Positions 1 to 8,179 of a DNA stretch of 47,334 nucleotides are shown here, piece after piece. The position numbers and the translations under genes were made by a program. The stretch is taken from contig DAINRU010000016.1 in assembly GCA_036741695.1 (NCBI GenBank), positions 1 through 47,334 on the forward strand, in the 5' to 3' direction. A model generated the notes under the pieces. It saw nothing but the letters and a program-made list of their open reading frames with translations, ran no database searches and was not told the origin of the DNA. Every line of letters starts with the position of its first letter. Within the stretch, counting starts at the first letter, position 1. This stretch comes from JAFANK01 sp036741695. GTDB lineage: Bacteria; Vulcanimicrobiota; Vulcanimicrobiia; Eremiobacterales; Eremiobacteraceae.

Positions 1-80
1 CATCGGACGACAACGATGATGGGACGATCGACTATCGCGTGGAGATAGTACACTTCACCTCATAATCGGCTGGGCTATCT

Positions 81-383
81 ATGCAGCGGGCAATGGCAGA
101 TGTGAAGCCGCGGGTAATCTCGACGATATTCGGCGCGGGCTTCACAGCGATAGGCGCCGCGCGCTTCTTCTCCTGGCATGCCTTTTCGATCGCTGATGCC
201 ATTCATGTGGGTATCGCGATTCCGATCGGTTTGATCGCGGTCTTTGTATCGGACTACGTCCGGCAGCACGGTGGACTGGCGTTCGTCCTCGTCGCCTTCA
301 TGATCGTCCTCATCGCAGCATCAAACCCGGCTTTTGCACTCGGGCTTGGTGTCGCGTTATTGGGGATATCGATCGCCCGCTAG
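81..383 (+). CDS. small hypothetical integral membrane protein
   Basis: A 100-residue protein that I cannot assign to a family. Three hydrophobic stretches are visible, at about residues 13-30, 40-57 and 65-98, so it should sit in the cytoplasmic membrane with very little outside it. There is no signal-peptidase site and no Cys or His cluster. The start could be the ATG at 81 or the one at 93; neither has a clear Shine-Dalgarno sequence. It converges on the zinc-ribbon gene at 471-782, with a strong hairpin between them. Being an open frame with consistent membrane character supports a real gene; function unknown. Confidence 0.6.
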   Translation: MQRAMADVKPRVISTIFGAGFTAIGAARFFSWHAFSIADAIHVGIAIPIGLIAVFVSDYVRQHGGLAFVLVAFMIVLIAASNPAFALGLGVALLGISIAR

Positions 384-420
384 GGGCCAACGGCCTCGTC
401 ATCCAGCCAATTGAAATGAA

Positions 421-451
421 GACGCCGGATGCCATGACGGCATCCGGCGTC
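421..451. terminator. bidirectional hairpin terminator between convergent genes
   Basis: A perfect 13-bp inverted repeat (arms 421-433 and 439-451, 5-base loop) lies between the ends of the genes at 81-383 (+) and 471-782 (-). Read on the minus strand it is followed by TTCATTTC, and on the plus strand by TGTCATT. The tails are only moderately T-rich, but placement and stem strength fit a shared terminator. Confidence 0.7.
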
Positions 452-470
452 TGTCATTGTAGCGTTCTCT

Positions 471-782
471 TTACGCGCGTTTCTTCGCGAAGCAATCGCG
501 GCAGTAGACTGGCCGGTCACCGCTCGGGTTGAACGGGAGTTCGGCCACGCCACCGCAATCGCTGCACGTCGCGGTGAACATCTCGCGCTTCGGACGATCG
601 CTCGAGCCGTAGCTGCTGCCGCCGGCCGAATTGCGTTGCGACTTACGCGCTTCACGGCAATCCGGGCAGCGCCCGGGATCCTGCGTGAAGCCCTTTTGGG
701 CGTAGAAGTCTTGTTCCGAAGCCGTGAACGTGAACTGTTTATTGCAGTCGCGACACGTCAGGTTTCTATCAGAGGTTATCAT
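471..782 (-). CDS. zinc-ribbon protein with two four-cysteine knuckles
   Basis: A 103-residue soluble protein with two likely treble-cysteine zinc sites. C10-x2-C13 pairs with C39-x2-C42 in the N-terminal half, and C73-x2-C76 pairs with C94-x2-C97 in the C-terminal half, joined by a Gly/Ser-rich linker at about residues 51-63. The N-terminal half looks like the probable zinc-ribbon domain (zf-trcl type) and the C-terminal half like the CXXC-20-CXXC type found in small bacterial proteins. GAGGAG six bases before the ATG supports the start. The likely role is nucleic-acid or protein binding, but this is inferred only from the fold. It ends at a shared terminator. Confidence 0.8.
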   Translation of the reverse strand: MITSDRNLTCRDCNKQFTFTASEQDFYAQKGFTQDPGRCPDCREARKSQRNSAGGSSYGSSDRPKREMFTATCSDCGGVAELPFNPSGDRPVYCRDCFAKKRA

Positions 783-996
783 GTATTCTCCTCGCTTGCG
801 TCGCGGAGCGACACTCGCTTTCGTTTAGGGTGTTTCAGTGATGGGATTACGACGACCGCAAAGAGGAGACGAAAGACTGCCTAATATTGACCGCCGTGGT
901 GGCGTATAAGGCCAAACCACAGACCGAAACTGCATCTATTATACCTTATATCCGCGCTAATAGCAAACAATGCGGGACAGCTCGCAATGGCTGCGG

Positions 997-1281
997 TCAA
1001 TGCCTCTGGTTGGGTTGCAAGACGAAGTCCGGAAGCTTGCCGCTTGGATTGCACAATTTCATGTGCACTGCATGCGGCACAAAGAACAAGATGATGTCAT
1101 AGTGCGGGGCAGGAGCTCCCTCGTGCCCATGCGGCGCGAACCAGACATCCGCGTGATCGACGCTGTAGCCGCGAATGGGAACGCCGATGTTCTGCCAATT
1201 GCGCCCTTGGGCAAACGCTTTCTGCGAGATCATGACCCGCACTTGGCGCTTGTTAGTTGGTTGTAAGGATTTCGAAATCAA
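997..1281 (-). pseudogene. probable remnant of a TTHB210/DUF5602-like protein
   Basis: This 94-codon minus-strand frame carries W-Q-N-I-G-V-P, D-V-W-F-x-P-H-G-H-E and P-H-Y-D-I-I-L-F motifs. The arrangement W.P.GH...PHYD..F recalls the core of TTHB210/DUF5602-like exported proteins. It has no signal peptide and is far shorter than that family, and the only upstream starts are a TTG at 1281 and an ATG at 1233, with no Shine-Dalgarno. I read it as a 5'-truncated relic. The surrounding stretch (about 784-1312) has no other supportable gene and is visibly more AT-rich around 930-970. It could also be chance coding, so confidence is low. Confidence 0.33.
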
Positions 1282-1312
1282 CCTGCGTCATTTTCGCAAA
1301 GGGCGCCCACGA

Positions 1313-2563
1313 ATGCGCCGCGTAGACTATACCGTCATGCATACATACATCTCACGGCTGATCGCGTGCCTCGTGTTCGCTTCCAGTATTGCGGGCGTGT
1401 ACGGCGCATCGCCAGCCATGGAACCGGCGCACGCGGCACCTCCCACGGGGACACCACAGTTTCAATCCACGACCGTCCCCTTTATGCTTGAAGACAATCG
1501 CATGTTCGTCAAGTGCATGATCGATGGACAGGGGCCATTTGATTTTGTCGTCGACACGGGTGGGGACCTCACTATCGATCGCGCTGTCGCGCAGCACTTG
1601 CGACTCCACGGCACGCCCGCAGGAAGCGTGAGCGGCGCGGGAAACCGCAAGGTGGCCGTGTCAGCCGTCGTCGTCGCCTCGGTCGACATCGGCAGAGCGC
1701 ATGCCGAGAACCAACAGGGTCTCATTTTGGACCTGTCGCAGATCCGCGAAGGCATCGGGCTGCCTCATCTCGACGGCATCATCGGGTATTCGATGTTGAA
1801 GCACTATGCCGTCGAAGTTGATATGGATCGACATGTGCTGGTGCTCAGCAGGGCGCGCCTGACGCTCCCAGCGGCCGCGCGCGCCGTCCACTTCAGCCTT
1901 GAGTCCGGCTTCATCATCGTTCCGGGGCGTATCGAGGGCATCACGGGAACGATCCTCATCGATACCGGGGATCGCTCATCACTGAGCGTCTATGGTCCGT
2001 TTGCCACACGTCACGGGATGTATGGACGATTCGGCGGCGTGCAAGACGCGCTCACAGGGTTTGGCATCGGCGGACCGGTGTACGGGGACGTCTTCACGCT
2101 GCCGCAGCTGGATGTGCTGGGTACCCGCCTAAGCGACATCACGACCCGCGCCTCCCGGCAAAAGGCAGGCGTCTTCGCCTCGAACGTCGCGGCCGCAAGC
2201 ATCGGCGGCGGCCTTCTCAGACGTTTCAACATCGTCTATGATTATCCACACAACGTGTTATACGTCTGGCAAAGCGCGCTCTTCGCTGCTCCGGATAGCT
2301 ACGACCGCTCCGGCCTATGGATCTCACTGCGCGACGACCATGCCTATGTCGCAAGCGTGCTGCCCGATGGACCTGCCTCACAAGCGGGGTTACAGCCAGG
2401 CGACGAGATCGTGACGGTGAACGGGCAGCCGGTCAGTTCGCACGATCTCTTGACACTTCGCACGACGCTGTCGAGCAGCCCGCCCGGAACGTCGATCACC
2501 GTGGTGAGCGAATCTCACGGGAAGACGTCGAGCCACGAGATCGTTCTGAAGCAATTGGTATAA
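1313..2563 (+). CDS. exported retropepsin-like aspartyl protease with C-terminal PDZ domain
   Basis: About 416 residues. A signal peptide runs from the N-terminus to about residue 35 (hydrophobic core LIACLVFASSIAGVYGA). A pepsin/retropepsin-like region carries two D-T-G motifs, D81-T-G-G and D217-T-G-D, and between them an L-D-G-I-I-G-Y flap-like motif typical of bacterial aspartyl proteases. A PDZ domain occupies about residues 335-415 (GPASQAGLQPGDEI, VNGQPV). The family hydrolyses peptides in the periplasm or outside the cell; the PDZ probably presents substrate. AAAGGG at 1298-1303 supports the ATG at 1313; an ATG at 1337 is the alternative. It converges on the aminotransferase with 13 bases between stops. 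The protease assignment is firm; the substrate is unknown. Confidence 0.85.
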   Translation: MRRVDYTVMHTYISRLIACLVFASSIAGVYGASPAMEPAHAAPPTGTPQFQSTTVPFMLEDNRMFVKCMIDGQGPFDFVVDTGGDLTIDRAVAQHLRLHGTPAGSVSGAGNRKVAVSAVVVASVDIGRAHAENQQGLILDLSQIREGIGLPHLDGIIGYSMLKHYAVEVDMDRHVLVLSRARLTLPAAARAVHFSLESGFIIVPGRIEGITGTILIDTGDRSSLSVYGPFATRHGMYGRFGGVQDALTGFGIGGPVYGDVFTLPQLDVLGTRLSDITTRASRQKAGVFASNVAAASIGGGLLRRFNIVYDYPHNVLYVWQSALFAAPDSYDRSGLWISLRDDHAYVASVLPDGPASQAGLQPGDEIVTVNGQPVSSHDLLTLRTTLSSSPPGTSITVVSESHGKTSSHEIVLKQLV

Positions 2564-2576
2564 GGTCCGCCCGGCT

Positions 2577-3689
2577 TCACGACTGGCCGGCGAGGAATCC
2601 CGATAGCCGCTCCATGGCGCGCGCATACCACTCGCGACCGACGCCGAATCCCATTCGCACGTGATCTGGAACGCCGAAGCAGTCACCCGGCACGAGGAGC
2701 AATCCTACGCGTACGGCCTCTTCGCAGAAAGCACGCGCGTTCGCGCCCGAAACGAGCCAGGGAAACCCGGTCATCCCTCCCCGCGGGCGAACCCAACGCA
2801 GGACGTCTTGATGCGCAGCGATCACCTGGTCGAGAAGTTCGAGGTTGGCGGACGCCACCTCGCGGGTTCGCCGAAAGATCGCGTCGCGGTGGCGCACGGC
2901 GATCTCCCCCAGCAGTTCGGTTATGGGTGAGTTGGAGATCGTGAAGAACTCTCGGATGCTCAGATAGCGCTCCCGGCGCTGCACATCGGGCTCGCGAATC
3001 CAGCCTAGCCGCAGACCGCTGAGAGAAAACGCTTTCGAGAGGTCGCTGATCACGGTGGCGTGCGCCAGCGTCGCGGCAGATGCGCTCGCAGGCCCGTGGT
3101 AGATGGGGTGGTACACCTCGTCGGAAACGAACTGCACGCTACGCTCCGCGGCGAAATCGTGCAGCGCTAGCATGTCCTTGTCGCTGATCGTCGTCCCGGT
3201 AGGATTATGCGGCGAATTCACCAGGATGAGCCTGGTGTGCGCATCGACCAGACCCATCACCTCCTGCAGATCGATCTGGAAAGCCCTGTCGCGGCGCACC
3301 CCGTACGAGCGAACCTCCAGCCCGAGCGATTCGGGCACTTGCGCGTGTGGGGGAAAGCAGGGTTGGGGAACGACGACGTTGCTGCCCGGCTCAGCCGCGA
3401 CCAGAAAGACCTGAACGAGTGCTTCCGCTGCGCCGGTGGTGACCAGCATCTGCTCCATGGGAACGCCGTGCATGTCGGCCAACGCCTGGCGCAGACTGCT
3501 CCCGCCGGCCGAGCGCGAATATACGATGTGCTTATCCAACAAGCGTTCGAGACTTCGTGCGCCATCAAGGTCGAGCACCTCGCGCGCAGTCCAGACCGGC
3601 CCGGTGCTCCCGCCCAGGTTGAACTCGACCGGTGGATCGATATGACCATCAAGCCATTTCTCAAGCAGGAACGGCGTCAACTTCATCAT
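2577..3689 (-). CDS. fold-type I PLP-dependent aminotransferase
   Basis: 370 residues. The large-domain signature V-N-S-P-H-N-P-T-G and the strand V-S-D-E-V-Y mark the aspartate-aminotransferase fold. The Schiff-base lysine lies in S-D-L-S-K-A-F-S-L-S-G-L-R-L-G-W, and a late R-x-G-F-G motif binds substrate carboxylate. It should transfer an amino group from an amino acid to a 2-oxo acid, or act as a related PLP lyase. Its overall look recalls the capreomycidine-synthase-like subgroup, which I cannot confirm. The ATG at 3689 overlaps the TGA of the upstream methyltransferase (ATGA), so the two are translationally coupled. An in-frame extension upstream to 3947 runs through the methyltransferase and is rejected. 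Confidence 0.85.
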   Translation of the reverse strand: MMKLTPFLLEKWLDGHIDPPVEFNLGGSTGPVWTAREVLDLDGARSLERLLDKHIVYSRSAGGSSLRQALADMHGVPMEQMLVTTGAAEALVQVFLVAAEPGSNVVVPQPCFPPHAQVPESLGLEVRSYGVRRDRAFQIDLQEVMGLVDAHTRLILVNSPHNPTGTTISDKDMLALHDFAAERSVQFVSDEVYHPIYHGPASASAATLAHATVISDLSKAFSLSGLRLGWIREPDVQRRERYLSIREFFTISNSPITELLGEIAVRHRDAIFRRTREVASANLELLDQVIAAHQDVLRWVRPRGGMTGFPWLVSGANARAFCEEAVRVGLLLVPGDCFGVPDHVRMGFGVGREWYARAMERLSGFLAGQS

Positions 3690-4429
3690 TGGGGATCGGT
3701 TCTCGCACGGCCCATGCGGCGGTTGACGATGGCACTCGTGACGAACAAGAAAATGGCGACGTAAAAGAGGACGACAAATGTGGTCGTCACGCCGTGCGGA
3801 TTGACCACGGGAAGATAGGTCATCCACACCGCAAAGCCGACAAAGCCGAGCTCGGTGAGGAACCCCATGACGACGTTTGGGCGTTGCCCGCTTGCAGGCA
3901 GAGACGCCGGGGTCAAGCGGGGTACGAGCCGGGGCACCGCCGCGCAATACCGAGCGTAGGCCTCACCATGCGCCGCGCGGAGATGGCCTTCTTCGAGGAA
4001 GATCAGCCGATTGAGAAACGCCGTCATCAGAACGAGGATGATCATGGTCGCCGCCGGCGGGCCGACCATGCTGATGCCGATAGCCTGGAGAAGATTGCCG
4101 AGGTACAGGGGGTTGCGAACGTAACGGTAAGGGCCGGCCGCGGTCAGGATGCTCGTTTCGATGCGGCTGCTGAACACGATGCCCGCCTGGTGATAGCTCG
4201 ATCCCCACCAGCGGATGAGAAAGCCGGCGATGGCGAAGGCCGCGGCGACCCCCGCCGCGATGCGAATCCCAGCGTCTCCCCAGTGTCTCCCCAGCAACAC
4301 GTACGTCGGGATGCCTTTGCCGCCCATGGCCTGGTCGATCGCGTATCCCGCAAAGAACCCGAGAAAATATATCGCGAACCCGATCCATCCGCGCGTGCGG
4401 AATTCCCAGGGAGACGACTGCGTGCTCAC
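3686..4429 (-). CDS. isoprenylcysteine carboxyl methyltransferase (ICMT/PEMT)-like membrane methyltransferase
   Basis: 247 residues with several membrane segments (about 15-35, 55-80, 120-150, 195-215 and 220-240). The family core is clear: G-P-Y-R-Y-V-R-N-P-L-Y-L-G, then L-E-E-G-H-L-R and Y-x-x-Y-x-x-x-V-P-R. These residues bind S-adenosylmethionine and the headgroup in ICMT and phospholipid methyltransferases. In bacteria such enzymes methylate lipids, small molecules or, rarely, proteins; the substrate here is unknown. The start is a GTG at 4429. The stop overlaps the start of the aminotransferase, which suggests the two act on a common product. Confidence 0.82.
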   Translation of the reverse strand: MSTQSSPWEFRTRGWIGFAIYFLGFFAGYAIDQAMGGKGIPTYVLLGRHWGDAGIRIAAGVAAAFAIAGFLIRWWGSSYHQAGIVFSSRIETSILTAAGPYRYVRNPLYLGNLLQAIGISMVGPPAATMIILVLMTAFLNRLIFLEEGHLRAAHGEAYARYCAAVPRLVPRLTPASLPASGQRPNVVMGFLTELGFVGFAVWMTYLPVVNPHGVTTTFVVLFYVAIFLFVTSAIVNRRMGRARTDPQ

Positions 4430-4523
4430 AGCGCGTGACCGCGTGCACGTTTGGGGCCCGCAAAACCCATAGCGGTCAGCGCTTTCGCCGTTTGCTCGAG
4501 CGTCCTTGCAAGGCGCGGCGTTC

Positions 4524-4540
4524 CATCACTGCAGGTGATG
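4524..4540. promoter_or_regulatory. inverted repeat in a divergent intergenic region
   Basis: CATCAC (4524-4529) and GTGATG (4535-4540) form 6-base arms around TGCAG. The repeat lies between the divergently oriented starts at 4429 (-) and 4554 (+), 13 bases before the latter. It could be an operator for either gene or a small mRNA hairpin. There is no independent support. Confidence 0.25.
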
Positions 4541-4553
4541 CGTTTGCGGGTCG

Positions 4554-5207
4554 GTGAAGCCTGAGCGCATGACAGCGGCCATCCGGCTATGGTTCTGTGC
4601 GGCGGTCGCCATGCTCGCCGCTTCGATCGCCGACCCTTTGGTCGAGCACGCTTCGAACGCGGGGTGGTTCGGCCCCGGCAGCTTCACGGATCACAGCAAC
4701 TGGGATGTCGTGCCCGCTCTCATGCTGGGCCTGGTCTTTGTCGCATTGCATGTCTGCGTACGGGTCCACAAAGCGCTCACCGGCGGGAAGGCCTCTCCTC
4801 ACTGGCTGCGACTCACCACAGGTGCGCTCGGGCCGAGCGCTCTCCGCCTCGTGCCGCTGATCTTTGTCGCGCAAGTTGCCGTGTTGTTCCTCATGGAAAC
4901 GGTCGAGCAACAGGTCGTCTATGGACATGTGCTGGGCGGGACTCTCTGGCTCGGCGGTCCCATCGCGGTCAGCCTCGTCGCGCACGCCGTCATCTGTGCG
5001 CTCGTGGCGCTGGCGGCGGCGCGGATCCTGCGTGCCTTAGCCGACGCCACCGTGCAGCTCGTGCAGCTGGTCCTTGCGCTTGCCACCTTACCGGTGCTCC
5101 GTAGCGCAGCATCGTTTCTCTCTCGGGCACGATGCAGCACGCAGCGTCGCTTCATCCACGCCTTTGGCTGCGCCGGCGAGCGCGCGCCTCCACCCCTCGC
5201 CGCATAG
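4554..5207 (+). CDS. hypothetical multi-pass membrane protein
   Basis: 217 residues from a GTG at 4554, or 212 from the ATG at 4569. Hydrophobic segments at about residues 7-24, 50-68, 95-115, 120-150 and 155-180 predict roughly five membrane passes. The C-terminal tail is Cys- and Arg-containing and ends in a proline-rich run. I do not recognise a family. A paired loop with E-Q-Q-V-V-Y-G-H before the fourth segment is the most polar part of the core and might matter functionally. It precedes the LCP gene on the same strand by about 117 bases, so the two may be separate transcripts. Confidence 0.6.
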   Translation: MKPERMTAAIRLWFCAAVAMLAASIADPLVEHASNAGWFGPGSFTDHSNWDVVPALMLGLVFVALHVCVRVHKALTGGKASPHWLRLTTGALGPSALRLVPLIFVAQVAVLFLMETVEQQVVYGHVLGGTLWLGGPIAVSLVAHAVICALVALAAARILRALADATVQLVQLVLALATLPVLRSAASFLSRARCSTQRRFIHAFGCAGERAPPPLAA

Positions 5208-5324
5208 CTCACCCCCAGCAGCACCTGCGCATTCCCTGCTCTGACACTAAAAAGACCACTCGGGCGTGCCGTGCTGCAGCGGGTCGCTCCCTATTCACGA
5301 TATACATGGAGGCGTTTTCCTAGG

Positions 5325-6569
5325 ATGCGGACTGACCATTTCTCTTTCGATCGCAAGCACGTCATCATCATTGGCTGCCTGCTCATCGCACTCATCGGGG
5401 TCGTTTTTTTCTTGTCCAAGCCAGGTCGCCAGTATGCTGGAGGCGTCGCGGCGCGGCTGACCATGGGCAACCGGCCGACGAACATCCTGTTGATCGCGAA
5501 CAACGCCCGCAGCGTCGCAGCGGATAACCCGCTGGGTTTGGGTTCAGCTGCCGGCCAGGCAGATGTCATCTTGCTCGCCCGGCTGGATCCTGGCACTCAT
5601 ACCATCTACGCGATCACGATTCCGCGCGACGCGCTCGTGGCACAACCGCGCTGGCATAATTCAGTGCCGAAGATCAAGACGTTGTTCTTCATGGGCGATG
5701 AGGAGACGCCGCCGCACGGACCGCAATATCTCGCCAAGGCGGTGTCCGAACTCACCGGCCTTCCCATCGACGGCTATATCGTCGTGAACTTCGCAGGCTT
5801 CACCAAAGCCGTGGATCTCGTCGGGGGCCTCACGGTCGACGTCAAGGCCCGCGTCTACGACCCCCAGAACAGCCACGCCGATTTTCAGCCCGGCGTCCAG
5901 CATATGGACGGAGCCCAGGCACTCGCGTTCATCCGCGTGCGGCAGAACGAAGCCGGCAACTCATATCGTGTGAACGATTATCAGCGCATGCAGGCTGAGG
6001 TTGAAGTAGTTGGGCTTTTGCGCAACAAGCTGCTCGATCCGCTGCATGCCGCGACTCTCGTGCCGCGCTTTGTCGCCCACATGAAGAAAGACGTCGCCAC
6101 GAATCTGCCGCAGGACCGGCTCGTGCAGCTCGGCCTCGCCATGGCGGGAGCACCCGTGTACCAGGTGCCGCTTGGATCCGTCGCCGATTCGATGGTTCTT
6201 GCGCCCGCAGCCATCGCAGGGATCAACCGGCAGGGGCGCATCGATGAAGCCGCCTACGATGTGCTCGATCCGGACAACGTCCACAAGCAGCTCGCGCAGT
6301 TCGGGTCGCAGTGGTCGCGCACCGGGCTTCCGCAGCCACCGCGACCCGATTCGGTGCACGTCCGTCTCTACGGATCGACGCACATGGCGCTGCACCTCGA
6401 GCACCTCGGATTCCGCCACATCACGCGAGCCGGCGACCCGACCGGCGCGAATGAGGTCATCTATCCTTCGGCTCACCCCGCATCGGGTTGGCTGGTCGCG
6501 CGCGCGGTCGGCACGGGCAATGTGTACGTCAGACCCGATGACATAGACGAAGTCGTCGTATACGAATAG
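5325..6569 (+). CDS. LytR-CpsA-Psr (LCP) family protein
   Basis: About 414 residues. One N-terminal anchor (about residues 9-30) is followed by an extracytoplasmic LCP domain. Visible family features are N-I-L-L-I-A-N-N near the domain start, the Arg-Asp of T-I-P-R-D, V-N-F-A-G-F-x-x-x-V-D-x-V-G-G, and G-A-Q-A-L-A-F-I-R-V-R. LCP enzymes transfer polyprenyl-phosphate-linked glycopolymers to peptidoglycan or other acceptors. A C-terminal part (about 300-414) fits the LytR C-terminal-like region. The ATG at 5325 follows GGAGG at 5308-5312; an in-frame GTG at 5271 is the alternative. It fits a cell-envelope role alongside the amidase and PBP elsewhere in the window. Confidence 0.85.
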   Translation: MRTDHFSFDRKHVIIIGCLLIALIGVVFFLSKPGRQYAGGVAARLTMGNRPTNILLIANNARSVAADNPLGLGSAAGQADVILLARLDPGTHTIYAITIPRDALVAQPRWHNSVPKIKTLFFMGDEETPPHGPQYLAKAVSELTGLPIDGYIVVNFAGFTKAVDLVGGLTVDVKARVYDPQNSHADFQPGVQHMDGAQALAFIRVRQNEAGNSYRVNDYQRMQAEVEVVGLLRNKLLDPLHAATLVPRFVAHMKKDVATNLPQDRLVQLGLAMAGAPVYQVPLGSVADSMVLAPAAIAGINRQGRIDEAAYDVLDPDNVHKQLAQFGSQWSRTGLPQPPRPDSVHVRLYGSTHMALHLEHLGFRHITRAGDPTGANEVIYPSAHPASGWLVARAVGTGNVYVRPDDIDEVVVYE

Positions 6570-6621
6570 CTCGTACCCCGTGGATAGACGCCATCGCCCT
6601 GTTTTGGACGATAGATAGTTC

Positions 6622-7851
6622 ATGAGCGCGTGTCGACCATCGGACCGCATCATCGCGGCGGAGCTTGGCCCGGGTATTATTGCCGGAGCGTCCGACAACG
6701 ATCCCACGACCGTCGCCTCGCTGGCCGTCATCGGGTCGACGACGATCTATGCGCTCAGCTGGCTCGTCGTGCTCATCATTCCGATGCTCGCGGTGGTACA
6801 AGCCATCAGCGCACAGATAGGGGCGGTCACGAAGAGCGGCCTGGAACGGGTCATTCGAGATCACTACGGGTTCGGATGGGCGTTGGCCGCGCTGCTGTCG
6901 GTACTCATCGTCAACATCTTGACACTCGGAGCGGATCTTGAGGGCGGCGGCGCCGCGTTGCAGTTGCTGACCGGCGTCGATTATCGGGTGTGGATCCTGC
7001 CCGTGGCCATAGCGGTCACATTGATGCTGCTCTTGGGGTCCTATAAGCGCATCGAGCGCATGCTCGTCTTCATTCCGCTCATCTTCCTCTCGTACGTGGC
7101 CGCGGCCATCGTGGCCCATCCCGACTGGGGACAGGTCGCTCTGCACACCTTCATCCCGCATCTGGAGGCGACACCCGAATACATCACCGGAGCCATAGCC
7201 TTGCTCGGCACCACCCTCACGAGCTACGTCTACGTGTGGGAATCGATCGAGGTGGCGCACGATGCACCGGTACGGCGCATCGGCGTCGTGCAGGCTGAAG
7301 GCACGTTGGGGGCCGCCGTCGCGGGCATCACCTTCTTCTTCATCGTGGTCGCCACAGGGGCCACGCTTGGCGTGCACCATCGCGTCGTTGAAACAGCGCA
7401 GGACGCCGCCCAAGCACTGACCCCGATAGCGGGCCGATGGTCGGCCGCGTTGTTCGGTATAGGCTTGCTCGGCTCGGCCCTACTCGCCATCCCTGTGCTG
7501 GTCGCCACGAGCGCCTATGTCATCAGCGCGGCGTTTCGCTGGCACGGTGATCTCGACAGCAAGTTCTGGCTTGCCCGCAAGTTCTATGTCGCGATGAGCG
7601 CGTCGATGCTCGGCGGGCTCGTGATCGCGTTCGCCGGTGTCGCACCCGTCAAACTGCTCTTTGTAAGCTCCATCGTGGGTGGTCTCGCGACACCACTCAC
7701 GCTCGTCATGATGATGGTGGTCGCGCACGACCCTAAGATCATGAGCGGCCAGCGCTGCCCGTCGTGGCTACTGCTGTCAGGATGGTGTGTGACCGGTATC
7801 GTGACGGCGGCGGCGATGGCCTTTCTGTATCAGTCTCTTTTCATGCAATAG
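6622..7851 (+). CDS. divergent NRAMP-family metal ion transporter
   Basis: 409 residues, about eleven hydrophobic helices, LeuT-like fold. The first helix carries G-P-G-I-I-A-G-A-S-D-N-D-P (residues 17-28), where classical Mn/Fe NRAMPs have a D-P-G-N motif. Helix 6 reads G-T-T-L-T-S-Y-V-Y-V-W-E-S (about 196-208), where the classical form is A-x-x-M-P-H. The metal-coordinating methionine and the histidine are therefore absent. It belongs to the soil-bacterial subgroup with A-D/S-D-D/N-D-P in helix 1, whose substrate is poorly known. It starts 52 bases after the LCP gene, with no visible Shine-Dalgarno before the ATG. Confidence 0.82.
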   Translation: MSACRPSDRIIAAELGPGIIAGASDNDPTTVASLAVIGSTTIYALSWLVVLIIPMLAVVQAISAQIGAVTKSGLERVIRDHYGFGWALAALLSVLIVNILTLGADLEGGGAALQLLTGVDYRVWILPVAIAVTLMLLLGSYKRIERMLVFIPLIFLSYVAAAIVAHPDWGQVALHTFIPHLEATPEYITGAIALLGTTLTSYVYVWESIEVAHDAPVRRIGVVQAEGTLGAAVAGITFFFIVVATGATLGVHHRVVETAQDAAQALTPIAGRWSAALFGIGLLGSALLAIPVLVATSAYVISAAFRWHGDLDSKFWLARKFYVAMSASMLGGLVIAFAGVAPVKLLFVSSIVGGLATPLTLVMMMVVAHDPKIMSGQRCPSWLLLSGWCVTGIVTAAAMAFLYQSLFMQ

Positions 7852-7900
7852 CCGGTCACGGCATGTGTCGTTTGCCCGTGAACAGCATCGACGGCAACCG

Positions 7901-8158
7901 CTATGGTGGGCAGCCTTGCGTCTGCCACGTCTTGAAACGATCGCACATCTCATCGCTCCACGCGGGCTCGCCCGATCCTTCGGGCGGCATGGTCTTGCCT
8001 TTGACCTCACGATAAATGGCGTCAGCGTGCGCTTCAACGTCATCTTTGTTGCTGAGGTCCATGCCAAAGGGCTGCATGTGCGCGATATCCATCTCGCTGA
8101 ACATGGGGCGGATATCCCGCGCGAAGCTCAACTGAACGGGGTCATGAGTGCTCATCAT
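7901..8158 (-). CDS. small conserved hypothetical protein
   Basis: 85 residues, soluble, no signal peptide. It contains F-A-R-D-I-R-P-M-F near the start and ends W-x-x-x-G-C-P-P. The pattern F.RDIRP(L/M)F..D..HM...G.DL...DDV resembles a family of short proteins sometimes annotated as cytochrome-c-like, but no CxxCH haem motif is present, so I do not assign haem binding. Two methionines start it (8158 and 8155); GGAGAG just upstream fits either. It lies 21 bases after the acetyltransferase, probably in the same transcript. Confidence 0.6.
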   Translation of the reverse strand: MMSTHDPVQLSFARDIRPMFSEMDIAHMQPFGMDLSNKDDVEAHADAIYREVKGKTMPPEGSGEPAWSDEMCDRFKTWQTQGCPP

Positions 8159-8179
8159 CGTCTCTCCGTTTGCTGCCCC

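Noticed and set aside
887..1102. Small plus-strand frame with several cysteines
   Set aside because: No Shine-Dalgarno, and the cysteine spacing does not form a repeated zinc motif.
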